The position numbers and the translations under genes were made by a program. This document shows positions 46,338 through 58,668 of a stretch of DNA of 64,000 bases, piece by piece; the stretch's first letter is position 1; the number at the start of each line of letters is the position of its first letter. The notes under the pieces are model-generated. The model had not been told where the DNA came from and ran no database searches. It saw only the letters and a list, made by a program, of their open reading frames with translations. Source of the DNA: Owenia fusiformis. Taxonomy: Eukaryota > Annelida > Polychaeta > Sabellida > Oweniidae. The stretch spans positions 36,912,759 through 36,976,758 of the forward strand of contig CAIIXF020000007.1 in NCBI GenBank assembly GCA_903813345.2. Reading direction: 5' to 3'.

Positions 46338-47706
46338 CGATAATGGATGGATGATTTTCTCACCAATTTATCAACCAATATACAGGGTGGTTTTTTTTGG
46401 GCCAAAAAACAATACCCAAGTTTTAAGATGAATGATTTATATGACATATGTTAAATCATGCCATGTATTATATATCATTTTAAGGATAAATAAAATGTCA
46501 CCATCCAATTGAAAAGCTTTTGTTTTCTCGTGGAGTTAGAGACCAAAATTGACATCAGGGGTGCCACGAGCGACCGACAATTCCAAAATTTTCTTCCATA
46601 TTGCAGTCACAGCTGCACTCGAAATGCTTGACTGAATCATCATAAATTTATTTAAGAGTAATACATAATTGATAATTAGTTTAAAATATACAAGTATTAT
46701 TGCTCAATTTTGCACTATGCTTGTATCAATTTTTGGCACCAACAATTTATTGTGAAAGAAAATTGACAATCTATCACAAAATATCAAAAATATTCACCCC
46801 TCGGTCACGTTGACCACGATTTGACCTTTGTTGACCTACTTTTTAAGAGACAAAACTTTTTGAAGAGATAATTGAATAAGGTTTACAACAATACCAACAC
46901 TAATGAAATCAGGCAAGAAATAAAAAAAATCGCAGAGGGGGTCCAAATGACCCCCTTCTTGCGACTTAGTGTTATAAAAAAGGTTGCAAACAGTAGGGTT
47001 AACTCACGAACTCTCGATAGGCAGCAAATTGTGACACAAGTCAGACTTCAAAAATGTAAACAAGGAGGATTGACTCCCAGAGTTCCATCTCGATATTCTG
47101 CCGTCGTAATTTTAAAATTCGAATTCATATAATTTTGCGCTATTTGTTCACTTCAGAAATTGAATCGTGAATTTTGGTCATATTTTCAAACAGGTGCAAT
47201 CTTAAGGTCTTTAACATGGATGTGTTCAACATACTCTGATTTGGTTTTTTTAAGGTATTCGTTATTATTGTTTACAACATTCTACATAATTGTCCTCGGC
47301 ATGTATTCACGGTGTTATAGCATGACGGTTACGTCAAGGGGATTTGCAAAATTTTGCGGTAATGATAACAAAAAATGGCGGATGGGAAAGACAGCATGTC
47401 CGCTTTCTCAGATAAGATTTCCTTTTCAACTAGTTCCATTCCGTGACGTATATATGGATGGTTCTAAAGACTGGGTCAAATCTGCCAGGTGGTTTACTAG
47501 AAGCGGAATATAAGCTGTAAACTTACCGACTGAGATAACCAATTTCATATTTTTTAGTCCATTCTCGTGATTTCTCAGTATATGTGCCTCAGAGCCACAC
47601 AAACTATAAACAGTGAGTAAACTGTGTATAAAAAAGCCATGAAATGACAAATCCAGAACAGAAACGTAGTCATCTTGTAAATAATAAGGTTTCAAACGCA
47701 ATGTCG

Positions 47707-48241
47707 TTAGACGACTACGTATTAATTCTATGGACGGTAATGTATTGTATTAGAAGTACATTTGATATTTAGCGGATGGTTATCAAGTACTGATGAATAC
47801 GAGCTTCGCGTAACCGCCAATCAATTGTTTGCGTAACCGCAAATTAAAAATACAATATTATGGCTTAAGTAGAACATATTAGGTGGTTTCCAATGCTCAA
47901 TTGGTTTTTTATGATCGTACGTAGGTTACATCTATATACCACGAGGTCGTTAGGCATTGTAGACCATGCCCTAACGACAAAAAATAAACAAATTACTAAA
48001 TTTTGTGTAGTTTTGAATTTCAAACTCACCAGTTTTTCGCTTATTTCATGTTATCCCTGGGCATCAATTTGCAAAGAATACGTTCAAAATATAAATTACT
48101 AAATGCATCACCGAATGCGATGCCTACATAAATCGTTCATCCTTTCCTTGATACACAGTAGAAGAAAATAATGCACCAACCTTAGTTTTCTGTTCCATCG
48201 CGGCCGTTTTATTGGATAAATCAGTGATCGTAGTCGTCTAA
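47707..48241. mobile_element. Putative element with TTAGACGACTACG ends
   Basis: Thirteen-base inverted repeats TTAGACGACTACG / CGTAGTCGTCTAA bound 535 bp with no coding potential. The target duplication is not clear. Confidence 0.4.
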
Positions 48242-48394
48242 TCTCGTTTTCAGAGGTGTCGTAAACGTCATGTTATAACACCGTGGTACTGCAAAACATT
48301 CATTGTTTCAACGTTTTCTATATTATAGGAAGAGAATTTGTAGCATATGTTCAACAACGGTTTAACATCGACATAAGCAGATTGAGTGACACAG

Positions 48395-48573
48395 AACTAT
48401 TGATGCTTCAGTAGAATTTGGAAATCTAACATTTGCGGGATTCATCAAAGAAACTGACCTTAGACTTGTAACGAAAACAACTCCAGCCCGAGAGGTCACC
48501 TACTACAGAAATACAAAATACAAAGGCGTTGGGTATGCTCTATTGTCTAACGCTGATGTCGATCTTGACGGAG
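48395..48573 (+). CDS. Penultimate exon of an unrecognised gene
   Basis: Open text includes DASVEFGNLTFAGFIKETDL and VTYYRNTKYKGVGYALL and ends at G/GTAAGT in phase 1. Two acceptors are possible (ACAG at 48394, TTCAG at 48411). Upstream, a further piece (EFVAYVQQRFNIDISRL) is in another frame and meets a stop, so the gene may be decayed or have one more exon. Beta-strand-like, non-membrane composition. Confidence 0.5.
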
Positions 48574-48812
48574 GTAAGTATTGTTGTCTCTGTGAAATGG
48601 ACTACTAGCATGTTAATTTATGATTTTATTCATCTTTTTTATTTCTGTGGATCTCAGGGCTTTGCAAGAGATCATATTCCAATTGTTATCATCCTATTTT
48701 AACTGACGGACAGGTTAAAAAAATTAAGTGGCGAGAGTAATCCATACAGAGGAACAATATTTTGTGTTCACGTATAAACTTAAGCTGTGTAGCTTAACCT
48801 ATTTATTTACAG

Positions 48813-48997
48813 GAGAGTGGACTGGAGTGATGCCGAAAGATTCAGCTATATATTCAGACAACGCTATATTAGTTGGCAATGAATGCGATTTTAAAGAAGA
48901 AACACATTTGTTGAAAATCCGTTCACTCGATGTCCACCCGGCTAAGTTCTACAATGGTGAATATACTGGAGTAAATACATTGGAGGCTGAAGTCTAG
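48813..48997 (+). CDS. Last exon of the same unrecognised gene
   Basis: A TTATTTACAG acceptor in matching phase is followed by GEWTGVMPKDSAIYSDNAIL, then a cysteine in GNECDFKEE and the C-terminus NGEYTGVNTLEAEV with a TAG stop. The phase match and a downstream polyA signal support a real 3' end. The family is not recognised. Confidence 0.6.
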
Positions 48998-49183
48998 TCC
49001 AGTATATATGGTTATGGCCCACAATATTCTATTCATGTGCATGAAGCTTACGTTGATACTTTTCTTAACGTTTTTAATGTTGCTTGATTAGACATTACAC
49101 ATGCACGATGTACAGTGTTGCCATTCAAGAGTCAGATAGTTTATTTGTCATCGTATCATATTTTGTCATTACGAACTATTGAA

Positions 49184-49189
49184 ATAAAT
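49184..49189 (+). terminator. AATAAA polyA signal
   Basis: Canonical hexamer 187 bp after the stop codon at 48997. Confidence 0.5.
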
Positions 49190-51974
49190 TGCATTTATAT
49201 GAAATGAAAGCCTCTTGTTAGTTAAAATGTATCATCTGCTATAAAAATTGAATCTCTGTGATATATCTATTTGTCCCACATCAAATTCTAAAATCTCTAA
49301 TGATATAGACTATTCAAATACATTCGATGAATAATTTGCCCCTGTCAATGCTAACTTGGCTAAAAAAAGATATGAAATTATGATAAATCATCAGCTGAAC
49401 TGTGATAACCCAACAGATTTACTTATTTGTTTGCTGATATTCAGTAATGTCAGTTCGATGTCTCACCACTGTTGGGTTTCACTTAATGTTGTTTATATAC
49501 TCACATACATGTTTAGATCGTTATTATCCACTAAAGTGTCATATTCTAGTAATTTGTGGATATTGTTAGTTATGTTCGTACTTTTAGCGTAATTCTCGAA
49601 CTATTCTTAGTTCCGTTCATACTTTTGACGTAACAAGGTCAAGGGTTACTGTCGTAGTTTTCTGGTCTAAATTTCACCCTGTTTACTATGTTTTGTCATT
49701 AATCTAGTAGGATATGCACCTAATACGTAAATTAAGCCCTCTATAGGTAGTTTAAACTTTGCAATCGGTCCTGTATTGGCGAAGTTATGGCCGTTTTTGT
49801 GGATTTACATAAGTTCGTAATTTATGTCGGTCGCTGCGCATGCGCAGAAGACAGGTAGCCATCTTATGATTTTCGAGTAAATCATTCGTGATTTGCTCCG
49901 CTATCTTCACTCAAAATGTCGCTATTGTTGACCGTCCGTCCACATGAGGTGATTACAACAGGATTTGCACGAAGTCTGACCCCCAAATCAGGCTTGAAGT
50001 TTGAGGTTCACCCCTCCCGCATGACTTGCAATTGTCAGCACGTCTGTCAAATGGCGAACTACATACAACCAACAACCAACCTCTCATATGCTGATGCAAA
50101 TACCTCATGTGGATGGACACCCTACACCTCATTTCAAGCTGTAAGCACTCTATGTATCGAGTGTGTCAAATTGGCAAGTATTACATTTGGATTTTGGATT
50201 TGACTTGTTAATGCTAAAAAGCACATTGGAATTATTTGACCTAGATTTGGTTTGCATTGTTGTTGATCAATACCCAGTTTGATCATGTCAGTTCACCTCA
50301 TTGTTGATGATCAATACCCAAATTGATCATGTTTTGGTACACTGCAAACTACCCTGTGCAGTTGAATGTTACGTTATGTCTCGCTTGTATGTAGTCGGCT
50401 TATGGAGTTCAAGTCTTTCTGTTGGGCAACAGTTAGTATCAGATAGATGATGGTGTTGAGTTAAACCCTGATGGAACCCTAGTTTATGGTCTAGCCTGAT
50501 ACTAGTTTTGAACTTGAACTGTTCTATTGTTTATCGATGGTTGGAGTGTCGGTTTTATTGTATCGTTGCGTTAAGGTCGTACTATAATTTATATACTGTA
50601 TGCATGTATGGCTTTCCCCAAAGCCACCCTAGGGAGATACAGTTTGTTCCACCCAATATTACCAAAGGGAATACAAGTTGTTGCACTCACCCTTATGTTG
50701 TGTCATGGAATATTATAAGTTGGTGATGTACTACTACCAACTTGGGTATACAGTTTCACTCATGTTCATGATTGATCACTTACTACATAACATGCACCCA
50801 CTTGTTACATAGCATGTACCCACATGATGTGTAATCGCACCCATATGTCATGTAGCACGCGTCGGCATATTTCATAGCAGGCGCCCACTAGTTACGTGAC
50901 ATGTATATCCATGTCATGTGATTGCATCCACATGTTATATGACATTAATTTTCCTAGCATGTTACATAATGAGCAGTCATGTATAAATTCTTATCACTAA
51001 TTGGTATGTTGAATCAAATGTTGTACAAGTTATTGTTATTGTCATTATTTGGTATGTTTCACCCAAACTTGTGAATACATAATGTTACGTTGATCTTTTT
51101 AGTCGGTCTTACATTTTGTCAGTGGTTGTAATTCGGTTCTTTGCGTCATGTCGTACACTCCAAGGTGCCAGTTGTTGTTGTTCTCATTGTCAAAGGTTGT
51201 TGCAAAGTCATGGTAATACATATTGCTATGTATGTTTATTTGGTCACCAGTTGTGTCACACACTCTCCCAGATGAAAGTATTGTATGTTATATGTGTAGT
51301 TAATGTAGGATTTATGAATATGAGCTCAATAATGTGTAATTGCAGTATCAGCTTCTTGGTAATTATGTAATCTTACTTGAGTATGTATTGTACTTGATAG
51401 GAAATACTGTGTATATTATCGTAACCACATTTCAGGGATCTTAGTTGCATAACGATCCACCTTTGTGCGTAATCCTTGAATATGGGTACCCGTTGCCATT
51501 GAGTAACGCTGCACCATATATCATCCATGTGTCACAATATCAGAACTTTTATTCATATATATATATTTCCACACTATGTGTGTTATTGTCATAATTACCA
51601 TACTCAATTTATAATCACATTGTAAATAAACCCATAATCATGTTTTCATTTATATTTAAACTAAATCATCTGTTTTGTCAGTTAGGTGTATGTTTTATGT
51701 CGCAGTGCGACATATTCAGCCATTTTGCCATTCAACCAATCATGTCTGTAAAACCATCGAGAGCGCATACAATCACAACACGGACCCAGTAATAATGTGA
51801 CGATTCTTCCACTCACTCTTCAACCCTTTAACGCTACCAATACCTTTTGCACTTACCATGCAGAGTGAGGGTCGTTACAGAACTTAGGAGTAAATTCTAT
51901 GTTTTAAATACCAGTAACTTGATGATAGTATGTGAGTAAGCTTCCTGATGTTCATATAATGCCATGAAGTTTAT
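49190..51974. other. Intergenic, no gene proven
   Basis: An open frame at 49916-50140 (beginning MSLLLTVRPHEVITTGFARS) ends at a GTAAGC donor-like site after FQA and could be a first exon, but nothing supports it further. From 50770 to 50960 CATGTTACATAGCATG-type motifs recur as a degenerate repeat. Confidence 0.35.
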
Positions 51975-52872
51975 TGACGTGTCGCAAAAAGCTCGCGCAC
52001 GCATTGTTACACATTTTGTGGCGTAATCCAGAGGATCCTCGCTTTTAACATGATAGAATGTGACGTTTTTGAGAAAAATGTACACACATGAAAATCCTTT
52101 CGTCCTCCACATTTACCTCTATATCTCAAAACATTTTAGACGAATAACTCTGATATCATATATATATTGTTAATGGGCTAGGAGCATCATAACACACGAA
52201 TCAATTGATATTTTAGGTGAAATAAATATACGTGTTGCTGTGCTTGAAAATAGGCGAATGGCGTAAATTAGCCCTATTTTAATGAATTTTGAAAATCTTT
52301 CGTCCTCCTCTTTTCCACATACAACAGAAAACACATACTTTTGTGAACATAATCAACTATTTATTAGTAAACTAGAGTTTAGGAGCAAAATAATCATGTA
52401 TGATTTATTAAAAATTGATCTCGTATTTTTTGTTTAATGTACACCTGAAAAGTTGAAGGTACCAAAAAATGAGCAAAAAAGGTCGCTGTCAACAGATTCT
52501 ATGACGTCACAATATGGGACGCTTACTAAAATTCATCCTTTGAAATAAAACTTCCATGTACCTTTATCAAGACGAAAAATAAGTATAATAGTCATATATT
52601 GTTTGAGTTATGAGCGTTTAAAGACGAAAAATAATTCAAAATGTAACGTGTCAACATGGGATATTTGCCAGATGTTTTGGTAAAAAACTCTTTTTTAAAA
52701 ACGAACGCGCAAAAAATGTGAACGGAGATTAGTTGATCTAAAATCTTCATCGAAACAGCTTTAAAATGATATATAACTTTAATTAGAATATTATCTTATA
52801 ATCCGGGGAATCAAAGTTACATTCACGCGATACCCTTAAAAAACAAATGCGCCACCTTTTTGCGACACGTCA
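51975..52872. mobile_element. 0.9-kb element with TGACGTGTCGCAAAAAG ends
   Basis: Seventeen-base inverted repeats lie at both ends. Inside, CTTTCGTCCTCC occurs twice about 200 bp apart. No transposase is seen. Confidence 0.55.
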
Positions 52873-53166
52873 TTACATCTATTCATATTAATTAATCAAA
52901 TACTCCTGGAGTCAGGATATAATTCCCGCATTATATGTTAATGACTTAAATACAGAGCATTCTGGGTTAAGTGTGAAAATGTAATAAAACAAAAATTCAT
53001 TCAAGGATGTCCATTTTCCAAATTCTACATCCAAAACCAACGCACATACACGTACATAGCTTGCCTTCGTCAATACACGTTAAGAAATCACCGTCATTTT
53101 ACCATGAGGTTCGACAAACAGTCATGCATATGATTTCCTGGATTGATACGAGCCTCGGCTGCCTCT

Positions 53167-53652
53167 CACGATTTATTCACTTTAGTATGTGTAACGTGTT
53201 AATAAATACTATTTGGCTACATACTGTCAAAGTGTACAGCGCATTGACACGATTTATTCACTTTAGTATGTGTAACGTGTTAATAAATACTATTTGGCTA
53301 CATACTGTCAAAGTGTACAGCGCATTGACACGATTTATTCACTTTAGTATGTGTAACGTGTTAATAAATACTATTTGGCTACATACTGTCAAAGTGTACA
53401 GCGCATTGACACGATTTATTCACTTTAGTATGTGTAACGTGTTAATAAATACTATTTGGCTACATACCGTCAAAGTGTACAGCGCATTGACACGATTTAT
53501 TCACTTTAGTATGTGTAACGTGTTAATAAATACTATTTGGCTACATACCGTCAAAGTGTACAGCGCATTGACACGATTTATTCACTTTAGTATGTGTAAC
53601 GTGTTAATAAATACTATTTGGCTACATACTGTCAAAGTGTACAGCGCATTGA
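53167..53652. repeat. 81-bp satellite, six copies
   Basis: The unit CACGATTTATTCACTTTAGT...GCGCATTGA repeats six times head to tail at exact 81-bp steps with only single-base variants (CATACTG/CATACCG), followed by a partial seventh. Because 81 is a multiple of three, one frame stays open throughout (27-residue repeat with IHFSMCNVLINTIWLHTV), but codon content gives no sign of a real protein. Confidence 0.9.
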
Positions 53653-54411
53653 CACGATTATATACAGCCTGTCTGTCAGTTATATATTATCAAAATTATC
53701 AATCTCACTCTAAAGTGAGAATTCAGATGTCGATATCCAAATATTTTAGGAAAACAAAAAAAAAGCATACTGACGTGAATTACAAAGTCATGCATACCCT
53801 GTGTTTTGTAACTGCATTGGAAACAGTTTAACGGGGGGTGGGTGGTGGCTGGTGTACAACGTTTCAGTCTAAAGGGTTGACTGGCGAAGGTCTTATTTTT
53901 CAGTTTCATCTATTGTTCGAAACAAAATGGTTTAAATGAACGGTGCAGCGTGTAATTTTGGAATACGTTTAACATCGAAATAAGAAAAAGTATCTGTTAG
54001 TTATAAAACTAAAAATGCATATGTTGACGTGTTGGTATAAAGCCCACGGCAAGAAAATATCTCGATATAGTGAACATTTTTGGCAACATTGTCATTAACC
54101 AAGTTCGGGGTTACAGACCAGCGTACAATTCATGATTGATATATCTAAAATACAGCATTAAGTCCTTTGTTTAAATTCTTCCCCTACGTGACAAAAACAC
54201 TGAAAATAGTAAAAAATGAAACAGATATTTATTTAGCCTACTCGTGTAAATCAAAATGCCACTGTCCAGTAATTTGAAATTTGAAATTGCATATAACGAA
54301 GCACAACATTTTAAAGTTGTGCAAATAGCAAAAATAAGCATTCCGTTTAAATATAAAAAAATATATACATGTACTTTATAATCTAAGCACCTTCGTGTAT
54401 CTAAAATATGT
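53653..54411. other. 3' flank of gene 2
   Basis: AT-rich, no feature supported. Confidence 0.4.
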
Positions 54412-54412
54412 T

Positions 54413-54418
54413 TTTATT
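54413..54418 (-). terminator. AATAAA polyA signal of gene 2
   Basis: Canonical hexamer on the minus strand about 95 bp after the proposed stop codon. Confidence 0.5.
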
Positions 54419-54511
54419 ATTATGAAATTGTAGTGTTCCGATGTGTGGAAAATTGTTAGACCAAGCACTCCATATAGGTTTCCATTGTTGTCGTGAAATA
54501 AAGTATTACAC

Positions 54512-54649
54512 TCAATTTGCATAATTGTCCGCTATCCTTATTTCACCATTGTCTTGTGCAATCGTTTTTGTTGAATGCCTGATTTCAGGGATTCTTTTCA
54601 CAGGCCGCCCGTCGAACTGGACTTTGGCCCAGTAGGGTTTGGTGACGAT
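54512..54649 (-). CDS. Proposed last exon of gene 2 (45 aa and stop)
   Basis: TTTACTTGCAG acceptor and 45 open codons beginning IVTKPYWAKVQFDGRPVKR, ending IRIADNYAN and TGA. This frame needs phase 0 entry. The transmembrane exon ends in phase 2, so either the microexon 54820-54847 lies between, or the frame here is another one (16 codons). The basic tail fits a cytoplasmic C-terminus. Confidence 0.45.
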   Translation of the reverse strand: MVTKPYWAKVQFDGRPVKRIPEIRHSTKTIAQDNGEIRIADNYAN

Positions 54650-54819
54650 CTGCAAGTAAATTTGAAATATATCGAACACTAAGACGTTAAAACGATTGCC
54701 ATTACAGAAATAGCCTTGTAAATCATAAACGTATTAAAATGTGATGTTCTTTATTTATTGTATTTCATTCAAATCAAAAGTTTCCCTTAGAAATAACTCT
54801 AAGTTGATGATATACTAAC

Positions 54820-54847
54820 CCGAACATGATATTCACCATTGAAGACA
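54820..54847 (-). CDS. Possible 28-bp microexon of gene 2
   Basis: GAGTTAG acceptor and CGG/GTTAGT donor enclose 28 bp (VFNGEYHVR) that enters in phase 2 and leaves in phase 0, exactly what is needed to connect 56299-56550 to 54512-54649. The small size and weak donor make this tentative. Confidence 0.35.
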
Positions 54848-54979
54848 CTAACTCAATACAGATTTATAATGGGCTATAGAGTTTTTAAAATATCAAGTTT
54901 ATTTCAGATTCAATACAATGATGTAATAACCTAAATATTGATGATATAACTAATAAATAATCACATGCAATCCTAAGAA

Positions 54980-55330
54980 ATGTTTCATGTATTTTGTTAT
55001 AGAATGTCACCTTTATGAGACTGAGAGGAGAGAGCTTTTGCATAAGGCCAGGTCGCTAATAGGGAATGACTTTGATACCACTAGTCTAGGACAGTATTGC
55101 TTACTTATGAATTGTGAATTGCTGCAACGTTCCCTAGCAAAGACTGTAATTAAACTCTGTATGAAACGTCGAACATTCTTATATTAACTTATTAATCGAA
55201 TTGTTGTTAAGTGTCTCATATGCCGACATCGGCAGGGCCAATGTTTTTAATATCGTTTTAGTACTATGTAATATTTTATGGCGTGACACTATAATAAATA
55301 ATAAATACAATACAATACAATATAAAAAAA
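54980..55330 (+). pseudogene. LINE 3' end remnant
   Basis: The text VIECHLYETERRELLHKARS, then MNCELLQRSLAKTVIKLC, is the C-terminal end of a non-LTR reverse transcriptase. A 3' untranslated part of about 130 bp follows, with a tail AATACAATACAATACAAT, the same tail as the SINE copies. It lies in an intron of gene 2 in the opposite sense. Confidence 0.65.
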
Positions 55331-56298
55331 GATTTATAACATTTGCATATAAAATGCACCAGCTCTCACCAAGGCTAGACATTTTTATGACATCTGAGTC
55401 CTAACAGTTTTCTTTTTTGGAAATGAAGGATTGTAATTTACCATCTGTTTTTCCACCTACACTCCCCTCAATAAGTTTGGCAACCACAGCTCCCCCATTG
55501 GACTAAGTGTTAAAGCCTCTTTACCTTTGAATATTTATTTACTTAACCTGCGATAAAAATACTTATACTATTGATGGGGACGTAATTTGACTTTATTTCC
55601 AATACGTCCAAATTTTCTAAAAAAAATTTCTCAATTACAATAAGTCGAATATTGATGATAAATTGGATGATTTTTTGAAAATCCACATTCCCATGTTCAC
55701 CAATTAGAAATGCTGGGCCTGATTTTCATCTTTTTGTCGGGGCCATTGACTAAACATTGGGATATCAACATCTTGTATTGTTTTTTCGAGGTTTCTTAAG
55801 GTCATATATCCTGAACCGGAAGTCAAATTTCAAATCTGATTTCGGATTTGGGATTCCAAGGAGATTTACTTTCAAACCAATTTTGTTGGAGATCTTTTTG
55901 TTGACCAATTTTCTGGACTATGATATCTCAAAATCGATTCAAGATATCAACAATTATTTTGTTCTTGATTCTCTTTATGAGGAAAACAAAAAATGTTGAA
56001 GGATGACAGAGAAATCAACAAAAAAGTTGGAAAATACAAGATTTTACATTCTTAGTGAGGCCGTTTCTTTAAATTCCTTCAATATCGCGGGTATTTGAAC
56101 ATTTTCTTGTGGCTGTTTAAAATCAAAGCTTTATAAGTTTGCTTGGTAGAACACCCAGATTCAACTTAGTTGAGCTTAAATCGGAAGTTTAATGAAAACT
56201 AAAGAATTTTGGCCACAATTTTGAATGATACTTACTGCAGTTATAATCATCCAGTAGTGGAACAGTGAATTCGTCTACACACAACATATTGTACTTAC
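55331..56298. other. Intron of gene 2
   Basis: Contains a relative of the 460-bp repeat (55790-55950, CCTGAACCGGAAGTCAAATT). No exon is supported. Confidence 0.4.
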
Positions 56299-56550
56299 TT
56301 GGATCGAATTTGCTTAGCAAGCATTGTTGAGTTGTATCCGAATACAGACATATCCCTGTCGTCATCATCATTATTATAAGAAGTTGACTGGACTCTTTTC
56401 CTCCTTTGCATGGCACAATAGCATGCAGAAATGATCCCTATAATACATACAGCACTGACCGCCACACACACTATTATAATGATGGTGGTGTTGGTCGATT
56501 CCCCAACCGTAGAGTTGCCACAACGAGGACCTCGGTAGCCTGGATTGCAC
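56299..56550 (-). CDS. Gene 2: end of EGF domain, transmembrane helix, start of tail
   Basis: The exon completes the EGF fold (KCNPGYRGPRCG), then about ten polar residues, a membrane segment (TTIIIIVCVAVSAVCIIGII, continuing to SACYC) and a stop-transfer run QRRKRV. The tail is acidic (NNDDDDRD) with Tyr and Ser. Orientation is N-terminus outside. The exon ends at GTAAGT in phase 2; without splicing a TAA would end the protein at QIRSK, which is a possible alternative short form. Confidence 0.8.
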
Positions 56551-57317
56551 CTGGAGTACATACAAAGGTATAATAACTATAAATCTACACTCTCTTCCAA
56601 AAGTCTGGAAACCGGAAGTCATTCTTATCGAGGGGAGTGTATATCGATGATGTGATAAATGACGTATATGGCGTATACAACGTTTACATTCATAGTCGGT
56701 TCTAGAATAAAAGAGGGATTCAAAAATCAATGTATCAAGATGGTAACGATTAAAAGCTAGATTAGAACTAGTGGATTGGGGTCATATTAAAGTTGGATTG
56801 GATCCGGAATCTTCAAAATAGGGATTTTCTTGGAAATATGGAAATTCTATTGAACTCCCTCTAGGAAAATTGGTGCTCTCCTCACTCCCACAATGTCAAA
56901 TAATAGATGAAATGTTATTTAGCTTTGATGGGCAGACTGGTTTAAAGATCCATATCATCTGTTTTAAGTCTAACAGAACATAGCAGAAAAGTAAAAGTAT
57001 TCAAGTAGTGTTGATTTGTCCTGATTCCTCAGGGACCCGAGCGAGTGACAACAAAATTCTTTTAGGGAAATGCTTTGAGGGAGATCAATAGAAAAAAATC
57101 TTGTTAGAAATTCCATATTTTGAAAATTTCCGATCCAATCCACCTTTTATATAAATCCAATCCTTTCGATTCAATCCACATTTTAATATTTACCCTAAAG
57201 ATATTAATACAAACTAAAGTAAACAATCCAAATAAATGCGTTATGTTATGTCTGCTGTAGTACATAGTTATAGTCACTTTTCGACAATTCTGAATGTCGA
57301 TTATATGAATCACATAC

Positions 57318-57393
57318 TTGCAAGTAGTTTTCTGGTCATCATATATGCATTTTCCATTTCCACCACAGTCTATGTCCTGGCAAGGATCTACGC
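57318..57393 (-). CDS. Gene 2: EGF domain exon
   Basis: TTTTTTAG acceptor (phase 1), GTATGT donor (phase 2). It encodes DPCQDIDCGGNGKCIYDDQK and the next cysteine; with the following exon all six EGF cysteines are present in normal spacing. No calcium-binding N-terminal signature is complete. Confidence 0.85.
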
Positions 57394-57670
57394 CTAAAAA
57401 AGAAATTCACTTATCCGTTTTACTTAGCCAAGAAAGACATAATTTAATTTCCTCAAAATTTACATTCAGTTTAAAAATGGGTAAACTTTTAAAGCCTCTT
57501 ATTTAAGACTTACATGTACGTCCAGTTTCATTAGTACTGACATCCCAGATCAAAACGAATATGGTGTATCTCATATGCATCATACATTTTAAATAATATA
57601 CTAGTACAGTACATTCCAAAGTAAACTTGACAATTATCATATCATGCAGTTATTACTGCTAAATACTCAC

Positions 57671-57837
57671 TAACAACTAGACTATCATTTTTGATAGTAA
57701 TATTTTCTTTCTCTCCTACGATCGTGTAGTTTACAGTCTCCAAGTATTTTTTCAAAACATCACAGGTTTGATTTGCCGTTTTATTGTCAGCCTTCTCAGT
57801 CATTAAGATTCCTAGTTTAACAATTACACTGCCAGGC
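57671..57837 (-). CDS. Gene 2: SEA domain, second half
   Basis: CTGCAG acceptor, A/GTGAGT donor. It starts PGSVIVKLGILM: the G-S-V-I-V sequence is the SEA self-cleavage site, where the chain breaks between G and S and the halves stay bound. The rest (QTCDVLKKYLETVNYTI) is the C-terminal helix and strand, followed by a short linker to the EGF. Confidence 0.8.
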
Positions 57838-58084
57838 CTGCAGGTATGAATGTATTTTAAAACAGAAGTGCGAGTTTTAAGCATAACGGTTTCTCTTTGA
57901 ATCTTTGCAAAGACTAATTTCACGTCTCGAGCACGGATGGAAACATGTGTGTGTAAAATAATAGTAAACGTCCGTACCCTAATTACTAAAGCTATAGCTA
58001 CTCTCCCACAAATATTTACAGAAATTTGCCTCGTATTTATTATATTTTTTGACAAATGGGGTAAATGTTTTGTCTCATACAAAC

Positions 58085-58143
58085 CTTAAATTGTCTATGA
58101 TGACTTTTAAAATATTTGGCACCCCTTGGAATGCATCGTATAA
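58085..58143 (-). CDS. Gene 2: SEA domain, middle exon
   Basis: TTTTTTCAG acceptor, AG/GTTTGT donor in phase 2. Twenty codons, LYDAFQGVPNILKVIIDNLR, the helix and strand just before the SEA cleavage loop. Confidence 0.75.
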
Positions 58144-58325
58144 CTGAAAAAAATAAAACAGGTTGTTTGTTAAAGTATTAAAGTGAAAATTAAGAGCTGT
58201 GAACAATTTACTACAATTTTTTACACATCTTAATATCATTTCTAAATGGGAAATACATGTTTGAACTTCATAGCTAAATATATATGTTGTGTTGATTGTC
58301 GCAATTATACCCATTGAATCCATTT

Positions 58326-58494
58326 ATATCACTGGTGGATCCAAAAGTTGTCAAAGGAGGGATTTTGAGTAAGCCAAAAATGTCCGGCCCCTTAAACCAA
58401 AAATCGGGCCCAAATTTTGAAAATTTAAAGCCAATTTTTTTACCAAGGTGGGGGGCACCCCCCCCCCCGGATCCGCCAGTGTATATCAAGAAAT
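58326..58494. mobile_element. Short element with CACTGGNGGATCC ends
   Basis: Ends ATCACTGGTGGATCC and GGATCCGCCAGTGTAT are inverted copies, with a poly-C run near the right end. It sits in a SEA-domain intron. Confidence 0.55.
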
Positions 58495-58668
58495 GCTGGT
58501 TAACAATCTCAGGTTCAAGCTATATGGCCCAATAATGATAAATTCACGTCTACGTTATTGGTCAAACTGACATATATGTTGTTTGCCTCTTAGTTTTCAT
58601 TAATGTTTTGATGTAATGTTCAGAATATCGTTTCCAAGGCTCTTCAGGATAATTGTGATACGACTTAC

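Larger units (their letters stand above)
44863..47706. other. Upstream flank of the RING gene, repeat-filled
   Basis: It holds copy 2 of the 300-bp dispersed repeat (45465-45775), two direct copies of about 100 bp (45420-45850 and 46555-46720, sharing ATGCTTGACTGAATCATC), the SINE at 46029-46337 and a lone TACAGGGTGG element end at 46380. A TATATA stretch lies about 50 bp above the RING ATG; no promoter is proven. Confidence 0.4.

Noticed and set aside
48177-48240. Coil-like minus-strand text DLSNKTAAMEQKTK before GTTGGT
   Set aside because: Lies at the inverted end of the putative element 47707-48241, has a weak donor and is upstream of the RING start.
49916-50203. 95-codon frame beginning MSLLLTVRPHEV
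   Set aside because: No partner exon, no family; could be chance.
53007-53831. 274-codon open frame over the satellite
   Set aside because: Openness is explained by six copies of an 81-bp unit, a multiple of three; no domain, signal or splice context.
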